This document shows positions 39,112 through 48,614 of a DNA stretch of 64,000 nucleotides, piece by piece. The number at the start of each line of letters is the position of its first letter. The first letter of the stretch is position 1. This DNA comes from an uncultured Pelagibacteraceae bacterium. Its GTDB lineage: Bacteria > Pseudomonadota > Alphaproteobacteria > Pelagibacterales > Pelagibacteraceae. A model generated the notes under the pieces. The model was not told the origin of the DNA. It worked only from the letters and a program-made list of their open reading frames with translations, and did no database searches. The stretch lies in NCBI GenBank assembly GCA_902522115.1, contig CABYUV010000002.1, positions 95,645 to 159,644 of the forward strand, given 5' to 3'. A program made the position numbers and the translations under genes.

Positions 39112-39154
39112 AATCTTTTAGTATATGAATCTTTAAACTATGTTATAAGTATTT

Positions 39155-40039
39155 ATGTTCAAAGGATCAAATGTTGCTTTAATTACACCATTTAAAAATA
39201 ACGGTTTAGATGAGGAAGCATATATAAATTTAATCCATTTCCACATTGATAATGGCACCAATGGACTTGTTCCAGCGGGCACAACAGGTGAGTCTCCTAC
39301 ATTAAGTCATGATGAGCACCAAAGAGTAATAGATTTATGTATAAAAGAGAGTAATGGAAAAATTCCAGTAATTGCAGGAACGGGGTCAAACTCAACTGAA
39401 GAAGCGATTTCTTTAACCACCCATGCAGAAAAAGCAGGAGCTAACGGTGCTTTGATAGTTACACCTTATTATAACAAACCAACTCAGGAAGGTTTGTATC
39501 AACATTATAAAGCAATTAATGATAAGTGCGGCATTCCAATTATAATTTATAACATTCCAGGCAGATCTGTGATTGATATGTCAGTGGACACCATGGCTAG
39601 GCTGTTTGAATTAAAAAATATAGTTGGTGTTAAAGATGCAACTGGTGATTTAGATAGAGTTAATCGGACACTTGAAAAAATGGGTAAAGATTTTATTCAA
39701 TTAACAGGTAATGATGATAATGCTTTTGAATTTAATAAACGTGGTGGGGTAGGAGCTATTAGTGTAACAGCTAATATTGCACCTAAACTTTGTTCAGATT
39801 TTCAAAAATTCTCAAAATCAGATACCGATAACGAAATGAAAGAAGCAGAAAGATTAGATAAAATATTACAACCAGTTCACCATTCGATGTTTGTTGAGAG
39901 TAATCCTAGTCCTGTTAAATATGCTGCAAAACTTTTAGGACTTTGTGATGACAATGTAAGACTACCACTTGTAAAAGTAACAGACACAACAAAAGAAATT
40001 GTAAAAAAAGCTCTTCAGTCTGCTAAGTTAATTCAATGA
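39155..40039 (+). CDS. dapA: 4-hydroxy-tetrahydrodipicolinate synthase
   Basis: Condenses pyruvate and aspartate semialdehyde on the way to lysine and diaminopimelate. 294 aa TIM barrel: [20 protein letters not shown], the catalytic Tyr in [14 protein letters not shown] and the Schiff-base Lys in [21 protein letters not shown] box (39144-39149) lies only five bases before the ATG with no ribosome binding site, so the mRNA may be leaderless. It overlaps smpB by four bases. Confidence 0.97.
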   Translation: MFKGSNVALITPFKNNGLDEEAYINLIHFHIDNGTNGLVPAGTTGESPTLSHDEHQRVIDLCIKESNGKIPVIAGTGSNSTEEAISLTTHAEKAGANGALIVTPYYNKPTQEGLYQHYKAINDKCGIPIIIYNIPGRSVIDMSVDTMARLFELKNIVGVKDATGDLDRVNRTLEKMGKDFIQLTGNDDNAFEFNKRGGVGAISVTANIAPKLCSDFQKFSKSDTDNEMKEAERLDKILQPVHHSMFVESNPSPVKYAAKLLGLCDDNVRLPLVKVTDTTKEIVKKALQSAKLIQ

Positions 40040-40506
40040 ACAAAAAAACCAATCCTGGTTTGAAAATCATTTGCTTGAATAGAAAAGCTAGTTTTAACTA
40101 TTTTTTTGAAGATCTTTTTGAAGCTGGAATTGTTTTAAAGGGATCTGAGATTAAATCAGTAAGGGATGGTAAGGTTAATATTGCTGAGTCTTATGCTGTT
40201 GAAAAGGGAGGTGAAATTGTTTTAATTAATTCTCATATATCTGGATACAATCAAGCCAGTTACTCTAATCATAATCCAACCGATGATAGAAAATTGCTTC
40301 TTAATAAAAAAGAAATAAATAAATTAATAGGTAAAATGCAAAGAGATGGTTTCACATTAGTTCCAACAAAAATGTATTTTAAAAAAGGAAAGGCTAAAAT
40401 AGAACTAGCAGTTGCAAAAGGGAAAAAGCAATATGATAAAAGAGCAACAAAAAAAAGTAGAGATTGGAACCGTGAAAAAGCAAGATATATTAGAAAATCA
40501 AGCTAA
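40036..40506 (+). CDS. smpB: SsrA-binding protein SmpB
   Basis: 156 aa. Binds tmRNA and brings it to stalled ribosomes for trans-translation. Family motifs are [39 protein letters not shown], and the basic C-terminal tail [20 protein letters not shown] that enters the mRNA channel. The start overlaps the dapA stop (ATGA); its last 35 bases overlap the folK start. The tmRNA gene itself is not in this window. Confidence 0.97.
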   Translation: MNKKTNPGLKIICLNRKASFNYFFEDLFEAGIVLKGSEIKSVRDGKVNIAESYAVEKGGEIVLINSHISGYNQASYSNHNPTDDRKLLLNKKEINKLIGKMQRDGFTLVPTKMYFKKGKAKIELAVAKGKKQYDKRATKKSRDWNREKARYIRKSS

Positions 40507-40990
40507 AATTGTTTTTTTAGGAATAGGCTCAAATTTAGGTATTAGAAAAAGAAATATAGAAAAAGCAAAATTTTTATTGGCAGAACATAACTTAGATGTT
40601 CTCTCGGTATCTAGTTATTATGAAACCCCTTCCTGGCCTGACCCACGAAAACCTAAGTTCTTAAATATAATTTTAAAATTAAAATGTAATTACAGTCCTC
40701 AAGAACTATTAAAAATATGCAAAACTGTAGAAACTCAATTAGGTAGAAAAAAATCAAAAAAAAATGCACCTCGCATATGTGACTTAGACATTATTGATTT
40801 CAATAAATTGGTATCAAAAAAAAATGCTAAAATTAATTTGCCTCATAAAAGGATGCACAAAAGAAGCTTTGTATTGTTTCCATTATTTGAAATCCAAAAG
40901 AATTGGATCCATCCTGATAAACAAATCGATCTTAAAACCTTGATTTCTCTACTTCCTGATAGAGACATTAGATCTATTAAACAAATTTGA
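40472..40990 (+). CDS. folK: 2-amino-4-hydroxy-6-hydroxymethyldihydropteridine pyrophosphokinase
   Basis: Transfers pyrophosphate from ATP to the pterin in folate synthesis. Conserved blocks: [37 protein letters not shown], and [13 protein letters not shown] with the metal-binding DLDI. I choose a GTG at 40472 (172 aa) because homology begins 13 residues later; ATGs at 40412 and 40433 would extend deep into smpB. The start is uncertain. Confidence 0.9.
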   Translation: MKKQDILENQAKIVFLGIGSNLGIRKRNIEKAKFLLAEHNLDVLSVSSYYETPSWPDPRKPKFLNIILKLKCNYSPQELLKICKTVETQLGRKKSKKNAPRICDLDIIDFNKLVSKKNAKINLPHKRMHKRSFVLFPLFEIQKNWIHPDKQIDLKTLISLLPDRDIRSIKQI

Positions 40991-41011
40991 TTTAGTGATA
41001 TAATACTAATT

Positions 41012-42757
41012 ATGCTTAATTCAAATGAACTTATAAATAAAGTTAAGAATTATAATAAATTTCTTAATCCTGAAAAATTGGATAAAGCTTATCATTTTGC
41101 TGTAAATGCACATAAAAGTCAAAAAAGAGCTTCAGGTGATCCTTATTCAGTTCATCCAATTGAGGTTGCAAATATTTTAACTGAATTAAAATTAGATAGT
41201 GCAACAATCACAACAGGTCTATTGCATGACACTATAGAAGATACTTTTGCAACTTATGAAACCATCAAACAAGAATTTGGGGATGAGGTTGCAGATTTAG
41301 TTGATGGTGTCACAAAAATTTCAGCATTTGAAAATTCAGCTGGAGCAAATTCTAAAGTAGAAAATTTTAGAAAATTAATTTTAGCAACATCAAAAGACAT
41401 TAGGGTTCTGTTAGTTAAAATTGCTGATCGACTACATAATATGAGAACCATTAAAGCTATAACAAAGGAAGACAAAAGAAAGAGGATAGCTCAAGAAACC
41501 ATGGAAATTTATGCTCCATTAGCAGATAGAATGGGAATGCACAGAATAAGAGATGAACTTGAAGATTTGTCTTTTGAAATTTTGAATAACGATGCAAGAA
41601 AACTAATAAAAAAAAGACTTGATGAAATAAAGCTAGATAAAAAAGATTTATTTGAAGAACAATCGTATGAATTAAGTGAAATCTTGAATGATAATGAAAT
41701 AAATGCAGAGATTCATGGTAGGGAAAAAACACCTTTTTCAATTTGGAGAAAAGTACAAAAAAAAAGAGTTTCACTTGAACAAATAACAGACATTATTGGA
41801 TTTAGAATAATTTTGAACAATGAAGATGATTGTTACAAAACTCTCGGTATTTTTCACAAAAAATGGAATTGTATACCAGGAAAATTTAAAGATTATATTT
41901 CTTCTCCAAAAATTAATGGTTATAAATCTATTCATACTTCTGTAATTGGTTCAAATAAAAAACCAATAGAAATTCAAATTAGAACCCACGAAATGCATGA
42001 ATTTGCAGAAAGAGGTATCGCATCTCATTGGCAGTATAAATCTTCTGAAAAATTTAATTCTTTAAGCTGGAAAGAGTATGATTGGTTAAAAGATCTTGTT
42101 GAGATTATAGAAAAAAATGAAAATCCTGAAGATTCATATGAGTATACTAAACTGCAAATGTTTCAAGAAAATGTATTTTGTTTCACTCCTAAAGGTTCAG
42201 TAATAAAATTACCTAAAGACGCAACAGCTATCGATTTTGCATATGCTGTTCATACTAAAATTGGTAATTCAGCAGTTGGTTGTGAAATTAATGGAAACAA
42301 AAGTGAGTTACAAACTATTTTAAGAAATGGTGATCGTGTAAATATTATAACATCTAAAAACAATTCTCCGTCACTTCACTGGATACCAACAACTAAAACA
42401 GGTAAGGCCAGAGCTGCAATAAGAAGATATTGGCATGACAAGGGAGAGCAAAAAGAGGAAAAAACAAAAAAATATAATACTACTTTATGGATGTCATTAC
42501 CAGATAAGCCAGGACAATTAGGAGATATAAGCTCACTCATTGGAAGTCATAAATTAAATATATCGAGTTTAGAAATGGTTGGTAAAAATCCTAATTATAT
42601 AAATTTTAAATTTAAATTAATCATTAGAAACCTAAAGAATTTTACTAATTTTATTGCAGAGCTAAAACAAAAGAGTATAAAATTTAAGATAATTAGACAC
42701 GAAGAAAAACGAAATGCTTTTACACAAAAAATCCTTAAATATTTTAAAAAAAACTAA
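41012..42757 (+). CDS. spoT: Bifunctional (p)ppGpp synthetase/hydrolase, compact RSH
   Basis: Makes and degrades the stringent-response alarmone. HD hydrolase domain (HPIEVANILTEL; GLLHDTIEDT) at about residues 47-80, synthetase domain (GREKTPFSIWRKVQKKR; DIIGFRIIL) about residues 230-345, TGS (AIDFAYAVHTKIGNSAVG) near 400, and a C-terminal ACT domain. At 581 aa it is well below the roughly 700+ aa of typical Rel/SpoT, the segment between TGS and ACT being shortened. The 3' end overlaps pyrE by 44 bases. Confidence 0.95.
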   Translation: MLNSNELINKVKNYNKFLNPEKLDKAYHFAVNAHKSQKRASGDPYSVHPIEVANILTELKLDSATITTGLLHDTIEDTFATYETIKQEFGDEVADLVDGVTKISAFENSAGANSKVENFRKLILATSKDIRVLLVKIADRLHNMRTIKAITKEDKRKRIAQETMEIYAPLADRMGMHRIRDELEDLSFEILNNDARKLIKKRLDEIKLDKKDLFEEQSYELSEILNDNEINAEIHGREKTPFSIWRKVQKKRVSLEQITDIIGFRIILNNEDDCYKTLGIFHKKWNCIPGKFKDYISSPKINGYKSIHTSVIGSNKKPIEIQIRTHEMHEFAERGIASHWQYKSSEKFNSLSWKEYDWLKDLVEIIEKNENPEDSYEYTKLQMFQENVFCFTPKGSVIKLPKDATAIDFAYAVHTKIGNSAVGCEINGNKSELQTILRNGDRVNIITSKNNSPSLHWIPTTKTGKARAAIRRYWHDKGEQKEEKTKKYNTTLWMSLPDKPGQLGDISSLIGSHKLNISSLEMVGKNPNYINFKFKLIIRNLKNFTNFIAELKQKSIKFKIIRHEEKRNAFTQKILKYFKKN

Positions 42758-43301
42758 TGCATTATTAGAAGGTCACTTTATTCTATCCTCAGGTCTACAT
42801 TCTTCAAAATATATCCAGTGTGCAAAACTTTTGAGCTTCCCTAATTTAGCAGATAAAATTTGTAAATCCTTAGCAAATAAAATTAAAAAAAAATTTAAAA
42901 AAATTGATTTAATACTAGCTCCTGCAATGGGAGGAGTAATTATTGGTTATGAAATAGGAAAATTGCTTAAAAAAGAAACAATTTTTTGCGAAAGAGTAAA
43001 TGGCAAATTTACTCTCAGAAGAGGTTTTAATATTAAAAAAGGTGCAAGAGTATTAATTATAGAAGATGTAATCACTACAGGAAAATCAAGTTTAGAGTGT
43101 GTTAAATTGATTAAAAAATCAAAAGCAAAATTAATTGGATTTGCATCTATAATTGATCGATCGACTAAACAATCTTTAAAAATAAAAACTGGAATAACAT
43201 CTCATTTAAAAATTGATGTTCCAACTTATAAAGCAAATAAATTACCACCAGAACTTAAATGTATACCAATAACAACCCCAGGAAGCAGATTTATTAAGTG
43301 A
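42714..43301 (+). CDS. pyrE: Orotate phosphoribosyltransferase
   Basis: Converts orotate and PRPP to OMP in pyrimidine synthesis. The substrate region EGHFILSSGLHSSKYIQCAK and the PRPP-binding loop RVLIIEDVITTGKSSLECV are clear. 195 aa. The ATG lies 44 bases inside the RSH gene; homology begins within about ten residues, so a start near here is required even if the exact codon is uncertain. The stop overlaps the pdxJ GTG. Confidence 0.94.
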   Translation: MLLHKKSLNILKKTNALLEGHFILSSGLHSSKYIQCAKLLSFPNLADKICKSLANKIKKKFKKIDLILAPAMGGVIIGYEIGKLLKKETIFCERVNGKFTLRRGFNIKKGARVLIIEDVITTGKSSLECVKLIKKSKAKLIGFASIIDRSTKQSLKIKTGITSHLKIDVPTYKANKLPPELKCIPITTPGSRFIK

Positions 43302-44017
43302 AAAGGTTAGGTGTAAATATTGATCATATTGCAACTTTACGAAACGCTCGTGGAGAGAAACATCCAGATCCATTATACGCAGCTAAAAAAGTTGTTAGTT
43401 ATGGAGCTGATTCTGTAACAATTCATTTAAGAGAAGATAGAAGACATATAAATGATATTGACGCAAAAAAAATATGTAGTTTAAAAAATGTGCTTGTAAA
43501 CCTTGAGATTTCTATGAACAAAGAAATTGTCAATAAAGCACTTAAGATAAAACCAAATTTTATTTGTTTAGTTCCAGAAAATAGAAAAGAAATTACTACT
43601 GAGGGAGGTTTAAATATAAAAAACCATCTTAATAAATTAGAGAAAATAATTAAAAAATTTAAAAAAGCAAAGATAAGAACAAGTTTATTCATTAACCCTT
43701 CTCCAAATGACATTAGACTTGCTAAAAAATTAAATGCCGATTGTATTGAAATTCATACTGGAAAACTAGCAAACCTAGTTAAATCAAAAAAAAATTATTC
43801 TAATGAATTAAACAGAATTAAAAAAAGTGCAAAATTAGCATCAAGTTTAAATATAGAAGTTCATGCTGGTCATGGTCTAGACTATAAAACCACCAAAATG
43901 TTAACAAAAATAATATATATTGAGGAGTATAACATTGGACATTTTATAATTGGGGAGTCAATATTTGATGGACTTTCAAAAGTAATCAAAAACTTTAAAA
44001 AAATTATAAATAAATAA
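43298..44017 (+). CDS. pdxJ: Pyridoxine 5'-phosphate synthase
   Basis: Closes the pyridoxine ring from 1-deoxyxylulose 5-phosphate and 3-amino-2-oxopropyl phosphate. RLGVNIDHIATLRNARGEKH at the N terminus, SVTIHLREDRRHIND, and EVHAGHGLDYKTTKML are family blocks; the catalytic Glu/His residues lie in these. 239 aa, GTG start overlapping pyrE. Standard alphaproteobacterial position before acpS. Confidence 0.97.
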   Translation: MKRLGVNIDHIATLRNARGEKHPDPLYAAKKVVSYGADSVTIHLREDRRHINDIDAKKICSLKNVLVNLEISMNKEIVNKALKIKPNFICLVPENRKEITTEGGLNIKNHLNKLEKIIKKFKKAKIRTSLFINPSPNDIRLAKKLNADCIEIHTGKLANLVKSKKNYSNELNRIKKSAKLASSLNIEVHAGHGLDYKTTKMLTKIIYIEEYNIGHFIIGESIFDGLSKVIKNFKKIINK

Positions 44018-44404
44018 ATGAAAATTCTTGGTATTGGTGTTGATATTGTTGAAAATAAAAGAATTCAAAAATCTATTAAAAATCCTTTATTTAAAAAAAG
44101 AATTTATTCATTTAAAGAATTGAAACAGTCTAATGCTGTGGACAATAAAGTAGCTTTTTTTTCAAAGAGATTTGCTGCAAAAGAGGCATTTTCTAAAGCT
44201 CTTGGCACAGGTTTTCGTATGAATTTAAATTTTAAAGATATAGAAGTTATTAATGATAAAATGGGAAAGCCTTATTATGTTAAAAATAGAAAAATTACGA
44301 AAATCATCCAAAAGAACTTTAAAATTAAAAAATTTAATTGTTTTTTATCAATTTCTGATGAAAAAAAATACTCAACTGCATTTGCAATCATCCAAAAATC
44401 ATGA
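44018..44404 (+). CDS. acpS: Holo-[acyl-carrier-protein] synthase
   Basis: Attaches phosphopantetheine from CoA to acyl carrier protein. The metal-binding motif GIGVDIVENKRIQK (Asp-8 equivalent) and FFSKRFAAKEAFSKALGTGF with the second acidic ligand are intact. 128 aa, standard length. It starts directly after pdxJ and overlaps lepB by four bases. Confidence 0.96.
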   Translation: MKILGIGVDIVENKRIQKSIKNPLFKKRIYSFKELKQSNAVDNKVAFFSKRFAAKEAFSKALGTGFRMNLNFKDIEVINDKMGKPYYVKNRKITKIIQKNFKIKKFNCFLSISDEKKYSTAFAIIQKS

Positions 44405-45138
44405 AGTTTGATAAAAATTTTTTTACAGAAAATATTAAAACTTTAATTTATGCATTAATTATTGCTGTAATTATTAGATCACTTTTAGTCCAACCATTTT
44501 ATATTCCATCTTCATCAATGGAGCCTACTTTACTAGTAGGTGACAGGTTGTTTGTAACTAAATATACCTATGGATATAGCAAACATTCATTTCCATTTAG
44601 TCCCCCAATATTAAACAAAAGAATTATGTTTAGTAGCCCAGAAAGAGGCGATGTAATTGTATTTAAAACACCAGCAGATAATCGAACAGATTACATTAAA
44701 AGATTAATTGGTTTACCAGGAGATAAAATTCAGTTTATAGACTCTAATTTATATTTAAATAATTCTGAAATTCTTAAATCAAAAATTAATAATAAAACCT
44801 CAATTTTCTGTGGAGATAAAAGTATTGATGTATATAGATTTGAAGAAAAGCTTTTGAATGGTAAAAAATTTCATACTGTTTATTTAAAAGATTATTCTTA
44901 CCAAAATTCAGATGTGTTTACTGTACCAAAAGATCATTATTTCTTTTTAGGAGACAACAGGGATTGTTCTAAAGATAGCAGGTACCTAACAAGCGTTGGA
45001 TATGTGCATAAGGATAATTTAGTAGGAAAAGCTCAATTTATATTTTTCTCTTCTGATAAAAAAATAGGAAGTTTTATAGAATTTTGGAAATGGCATAAGT
45101 CAATAAGATTTAATAGAACATTTAATAAAATTAATTAA
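44401..45138 (+). CDS. lepB: Signal peptidase I
   Basis: Inner-membrane Ser/Lys protease releasing Sec-exported proteins. One N-terminal membrane anchor (TLIYALIIAVIIRSLLVQPF), then the catalytic serine in IPSSSMEPTLLVGDRLFV and the general-base lysine in DYIKRLIGLPGDKI; GDNRDCSKDSR is the conserved box E. 245 aa. Overlaps acpS and rnc, so it is cotranslated with both. Confidence 0.97.
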   Translation: MKFDKNFFTENIKTLIYALIIAVIIRSLLVQPFYIPSSSMEPTLLVGDRLFVTKYTYGYSKHSFPFSPPILNKRIMFSSPERGDVIVFKTPADNRTDYIKRLIGLPGDKIQFIDSNLYLNNSEILKSKINNKTSIFCGDKSIDVYRFEEKLLNGKKFHTVYLKDYSYQNSDVFTVPKDHYFFLGDNRDCSKDSRYLTSVGYVHKDNLVGKAQFIFFSSDKKIGSFIEFWKWHKSIRFNRTFNKIN

Positions 45139-45806
45139 TGAAAATTAACTATTATAATTTAGAAAAAAAAATTAATGTAAAATTTAAAAATAAAAATTTG
45201 CTTATCCAAGCCCTTACACATAAAAGCTTTAATCCAAATGAAAATAATGAAAAGATTGAATTTCTGGGTGATAGGGTCCTTGGTTTGGTAATTGCAAAAA
45301 AACTTTTAGAAATTTATCCAGAAGAAAAAGAAGGAATTCTTGATAAAAAATTTGCTTCACTAGTTAATAAGAAAACATGTTTAGATATAGCAAACAAAAT
45401 AAATTTAGCTAGTTATGTTAAAACATTTAATCCCAAAAATAAAAAAATAAAAATTGAGGACAAAATTATATCTGATAGCTGTGAAGCATTAATTGGTGCT
45501 ATATATCTTGATAAAGGTTTTACAATTGTTGAAAAAACAATTTTAAACTTGTGGCGAGATCATATTGAAAAAAGTGTAGTTACAGAAATAGATGCAAAAA
45601 CAAAGTTACAGGAATTAACTTTAAAAAACTTTAAAAAATTACCTACTTATAAATTAATTTCAAATATAGGTCCAAGACACAAACCTATATTTAAAGTTGG
45701 AGTAAAATTGCCTAATACAAAATATTTTATAGCCACCGGGAAATCAAAGAAAGAAGCTGAACAAAATGCAGCTATAGAATGTTTAAAAAATACAAATAAA
45801 AAATGA
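45138..45806 (+). CDS. rnc: Ribonuclease III
   Basis: Cleaves double-stranded RNA, including rRNA precursors. The catalytic signature NEKIEFLGDRVLGLVIAKKL lies near residues 37-56, with SDSCEALIGAIYLDKGF carrying the other acidic residues; a C-terminal dsRBD (about residues 155-222) ends with KKEAEQNAAIECL. 222 aa. The following gene is recO; era, which usually separates them, is missing. Confidence 0.97.
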   Translation: MKINYYNLEKKINVKFKNKNLLIQALTHKSFNPNENNEKIEFLGDRVLGLVIAKKLLEIYPEEKEGILDKKFASLVNKKTCLDIANKINLASYVKTFNPKNKKIKIEDKIISDSCEALIGAIYLDKGFTIVEKTILNLWRDHIEKSVVTEIDAKTKLQELTLKNFKKLPTYKLISNIGPRHKPIFKVGVKLPNTKYFIATGKSKKEAEQNAAIECLKNTNKK

Positions 45807-46483
45807 ATTGGTCAGACGAAGGATTTTTAATAAGTAAAACTAGATACAATGAAAATTCATTAATTGCAGAATTATTTACAAAAGATAAAGGAAAAATATC
45901 AGGAATTATATTTGGTGGCACTTCAAAAAAAATTAAAAATTACTTACAACTTGGTAACAAACTCCATGTTAATTACAATTCTAAAAATGAAAATAGAATA
46001 GGTTATTTTAAAATTGAAATTTTAAATGCCTATACTCCGTTATATTTTGATCACAAACAAAAGTTATCTTGTATTATGTCTGCAATGAATTTGATTAAAA
46101 TATTAACTGCAGAGTCTCAATCCAATGATAAAGTGTATTTTATAATTCAAAATTTATTTTTAATTTTAAAAGAAAAGGATTGGTTAAAAAAATTTATATT
46201 TTGGGAATTGGAGTTACTTAAAATATTAGGATATGACTTAGCACTAGAAAATTTAGTTGAAAAAGATTTAGAAGGTAACAAAACTGTATATTACGCTACA
46301 TCTTTAAATGAAAAAAAATATGTACCAAATTTTTTGATTGAAAAAGATATAGAGGTTAATGATCTTGACACTTTATTGAATGGTTTGAAATTAGTAGGTG
46401 ATTATTTAGATAAAACTATATTAAAACCAAATAATGTAAATTATCCAAATAGCAGGTTGTTATTCTTAAATACCTTAAAATAA
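45803..46483 (+). CDS. recO: DNA repair protein RecO
   Basis: RecF-pathway mediator that helps load RecA on SSB-coated DNA. The N-terminal OB fold shows DEGFLISKTRYNENSLIAEL and FTKDKGKISGIIFGGTSKK; the helical middle has FWELELLKILGYDLAL, typical of alphaproteobacterial RecO. The usual zinc-finger cysteines are absent. 226 aa. It overlaps rnc by four bases and ends next to convergent hemB. Confidence 0.92.
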   Translation: MNWSDEGFLISKTRYNENSLIAELFTKDKGKISGIIFGGTSKKIKNYLQLGNKLHVNYNSKNENRIGYFKIEILNAYTPLYFDHKQKLSCIMSAMNLIKILTAESQSNDKVYFIIQNLFLILKEKDWLKKFIFWELELLKILGYDLALENLVEKDLEGNKTVYYATSLNEKKYVPNFLIEKDIEVNDLDTLLNGLKLVGDYLDKTILKPNNVNYPNSRLLFLNTLK

Positions 46484-47473
46484 TTATCTAATTATTTTAT
46501 CAATTCTATCAGCATAATAGCTTACTATAGCATTGGCACCAGCTCTCTTAAACGCAACTAAACTTTCATATATGGCGTCTTTATTTATTAATTTTTTTGC
46601 TATAGCTGTTTCAATCAAACTATATTCACCAGATACTTGATATGCAAAAACTGGTAATTTAAATTTTTCTTTTATAGACTTTATAATATCTAAGTAGGGC
46701 ATACCAGGTTTAACCATTACCATATCAGCGCCTTCTTTAATATCTAATGCAACTTCCCTTAAGGCTTCATCAGAATTTCTATAATCCATCTGATAAGTTT
46801 TTTTATCTCCTTTTAATGTACTTTTAGATCCAACAGCATCTCTAAAAGGTCCATAGAAGCTTGAGGCATATTTTGCAGCATACGATAATATTTGAACGTT
46901 ATGAAATTTATTTTTATCTAAAGCTTTTCTTATTTTTCCAATCCTACCATCCATCATATCTGATGGAGCAATGACATCACAACCCATATCTGCCTGAAGT
47001 AATGATTGATTAATTAGTACCTCTATAGTCTCGTCATTTAGTATAGTTTTAGATTTAATTAAACCGTCATGACCATGTGAGGTGTAGGGATCTAATGCTA
47101 CGTCACACATTATACCTATTTGATTTTTGTATCTTTTTTTAATTTCTTTAATTGCTCTACAAACTAAATTTTTTTCATTAAGTGATTCTGATCCCAATTC
47201 ATCTTTATGTAAATTTTGGGTTTTTGGAAAAAGCGCAATCATTGGTATCTTTTTTTTTATGGCTCTATCTACTATTTGACTCAATCGATTAATTGTATAT
47301 CTGTATACACCTGGCATTGATGAAATCTCTTGTCTTTTGTTTGATCCTTCAATTAAAAAAATAGGTAATATAAAGTCATTTGGACTTAAGGTATTTTCTT
47401 GAATCAGTCTTCTTGACCAAGATTCTTTTCTATTTCTTCTAAGTCTAAGACTCGGATATTTACCAATAATCAT
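46484..47473 (-). CDS. hemB: Delta-aminolevulinic acid dehydratase (porphobilinogen synthase)
   Basis: Condenses two 5-aminolevulinate molecules to porphobilinogen for haem. 329 aa. The metal-site loop reads CDVALDPYTSHGHDGLI, with aspartates in place of the three zinc-binding cysteines, so this is the Mg2+-type enzyme. The Schiff-base lysines are in LSYAAKYASSFYGPFRDA and DMVMVKPGMPYLDI. Transcribed away from the 47.5 kb gene with a 73-base gap. Confidence 0.97.
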   Translation of the reverse strand: MIIGKYPSLRLRRNRKESWSRRLIQENTLSPNDFILPIFLIEGSNKRQEISSMPGVYRYTINRLSQIVDRAIKKKIPMIALFPKTQNLHKDELGSESLNEKNLVCRAIKEIKKRYKNQIGIMCDVALDPYTSHGHDGLIKSKTILNDETIEVLINQSLLQADMGCDVIAPSDMMDGRIGKIRKALDKNKFHNVQILSYAAKYASSFYGPFRDAVGSKSTLKGDKKTYQMDYRNSDEALREVALDIKEGADMVMVKPGMPYLDIIKSIKEKFKLPVFAYQVSGEYSLIETAIAKKLINKDAIYESLVAFKRAGANAIVSYYADRIDKIIR

Positions 47474-47492
47474 GTTTTAATTTACTTTTAAA

Positions 47493-47521
47493 TTGCGACA
47501 AATGTAATATACACATATACA
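47493..47521 (+). promoter_or_regulatory. Predicted promoter of the 47.5 kb oxygenase-like gene
   Basis: TTGCGA at 47493-47498 and TATACA at 47516-47521 are 17 bases apart. The inferred start near 47528 leaves a roughly 19-base leader holding a purine-rich AGGGTAGAAAG element. The boxes match sigma-70 only moderately. Confidence 0.4.
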
Positions 47522-47546
47522 AAAAAAAGGGTAGAAAGCAATCAAG

Positions 47547-48185
47547 ATGACGTTAGAAAATTCAAAAGTAATAGACTTAAATATTAAAAAAGAAGACAGG
47601 GTTTTAGACTTTAGCGATTTTCAGAAACAAGAAATTAAGTTTGATATTGAAAAGTTGCAAGAAGCTTATCATCAAATAGTTAAGATTAAAAAATTTGAAG
47701 ATGCTGGTGTTACTCATTTTGGAGCTATATCATTAACTCAAATACCTGGCGATCCAGATTCTATCAAAGGTAACAAGGCTAGAGGAGTGTATTGGACAAA
47801 ACCTGATAAATCAGGAAAAGAAGTAGTTAGAGATGAGTCTCTTAATGAGTCTCAATATTCAGAATTTATAAAAGATTATGAAAATACTTATTTCAAAGAA
47901 GTATATGACACACTTTCATCTAGATATAAACTTGGAAGAGTGAGAATTCTTTTAAAAGAGCCAAGATCAACTTTAAGTTGGCATAGAGATCCTGAGCCGA
48001 GACTACATATACCTATAATTACCAACCCTGGCTGTATCATGGTTATTGATAATGTTGCAAAGCACATGCCTGCAGATGGATCAGTATGGGTTACAAATAA
48101 TACGAAGTATCACAATGCATTTAATGGTGGTGAAGAGAATAGAATACATTTAGTTGCTTGTGTTTTAGATTACCAATTTAATTAA
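47547..48185 (+). CDS. Putative 2-oxoglutarate/Fe(II) oxygenase, aspartyl/asparaginyl hydroxylase-like
   Basis: 212 aa, no signal peptide. The C-terminal half carries STLSWHRDPEPRLHIPIITN, with an HxD pair and the RLHIPI strand typical of the aspartyl/asparaginyl beta-hydroxylase cupin group, and a later His-Arg pattern in KYHNAFNGGEENRIHLVACV that would complete the metal triad and bind the 2-oxoglutarate carboxylate. The N-terminal half (to about residue 110) has no motif I recognise. Substrate unknown; it stands alone between hemB and rpiB. Confidence 0.65.
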   Translation: MTLENSKVIDLNIKKEDRVLDFSDFQKQEIKFDIEKLQEAYHQIVKIKKFEDAGVTHFGAISLTQIPGDPDSIKGNKARGVYWTKPDKSGKEVVRDESLNESQYSEFIKDYENTYFKEVYDTLSSRYKLGRVRILLKEPRSTLSWHRDPEPRLHIPIITNPGCIMVIDNVAKHMPADGSVWVTNNTKYHNAFNGGEENRIHLVACVLDYQFN

Positions 48186-48186
48186 T

Positions 48187-48612
48187 TTGAAAAAAATATT
48201 TATTTCATCAGATCACGCTGGATTTAAGTTAAAAGAGTCAATCAAAGATTATTTAAAAAATAAAAATGTAAAATTTGAGGACCTTGGTCCTAAAGATGAT
48301 AGTAGTGTTGATTATCCTGACTATGCACATAAAGTTGCAAAAAAAGTCAAACTTAATAAAAGGAATGTTGGTATTTTAGTGTGTGGATCTGGGACTGGCA
48401 TGAATATTGCGGCAAATAAGCATAAAAATGTCCGTGCAGCGCAATGTTTTAATCTAAAATCAACAAAATTATCCAGATTGCATAATGATGCAAACATCAT
48501 TACATTAGGTTCAAGATTGATATCCAAAAAAAATGCTTTAAGGTTTATTGGTGTTTTTTTAAATACTAAATTTGATGGTGGGAGACACTTAAAAAGAGTT
48601 AAAAAAATATAA
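48187..48612 (+). CDS. rpiB: Ribose 5-phosphate isomerase B
   Basis: Interconverts ribose 5-phosphate and ribulose 5-phosphate. 141 aa: [20 protein letters not shown] at the N terminus, [14 protein letters not shown], the active-site cysteine in [19 protein letters not shown], and [16 protein letters not shown]. It begins with a TTG codon one base after the upstream stop; no ATG lies nearby. glyA follows after two bases. Confidence 0.95.
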   Translation: MKKIFISSDHAGFKLKESIKDYLKNKNVKFEDLGPKDDSSVDYPDYAHKVAKKVKLNKRNVGILVCGSGTGMNIAANKHKNVRAAQCFNLKSTKLSRLHNDANIITLGSRLISKKNALRFIGVFLNTKFDGGRHLKRVKKI

Positions 48613-48614
48613 TT

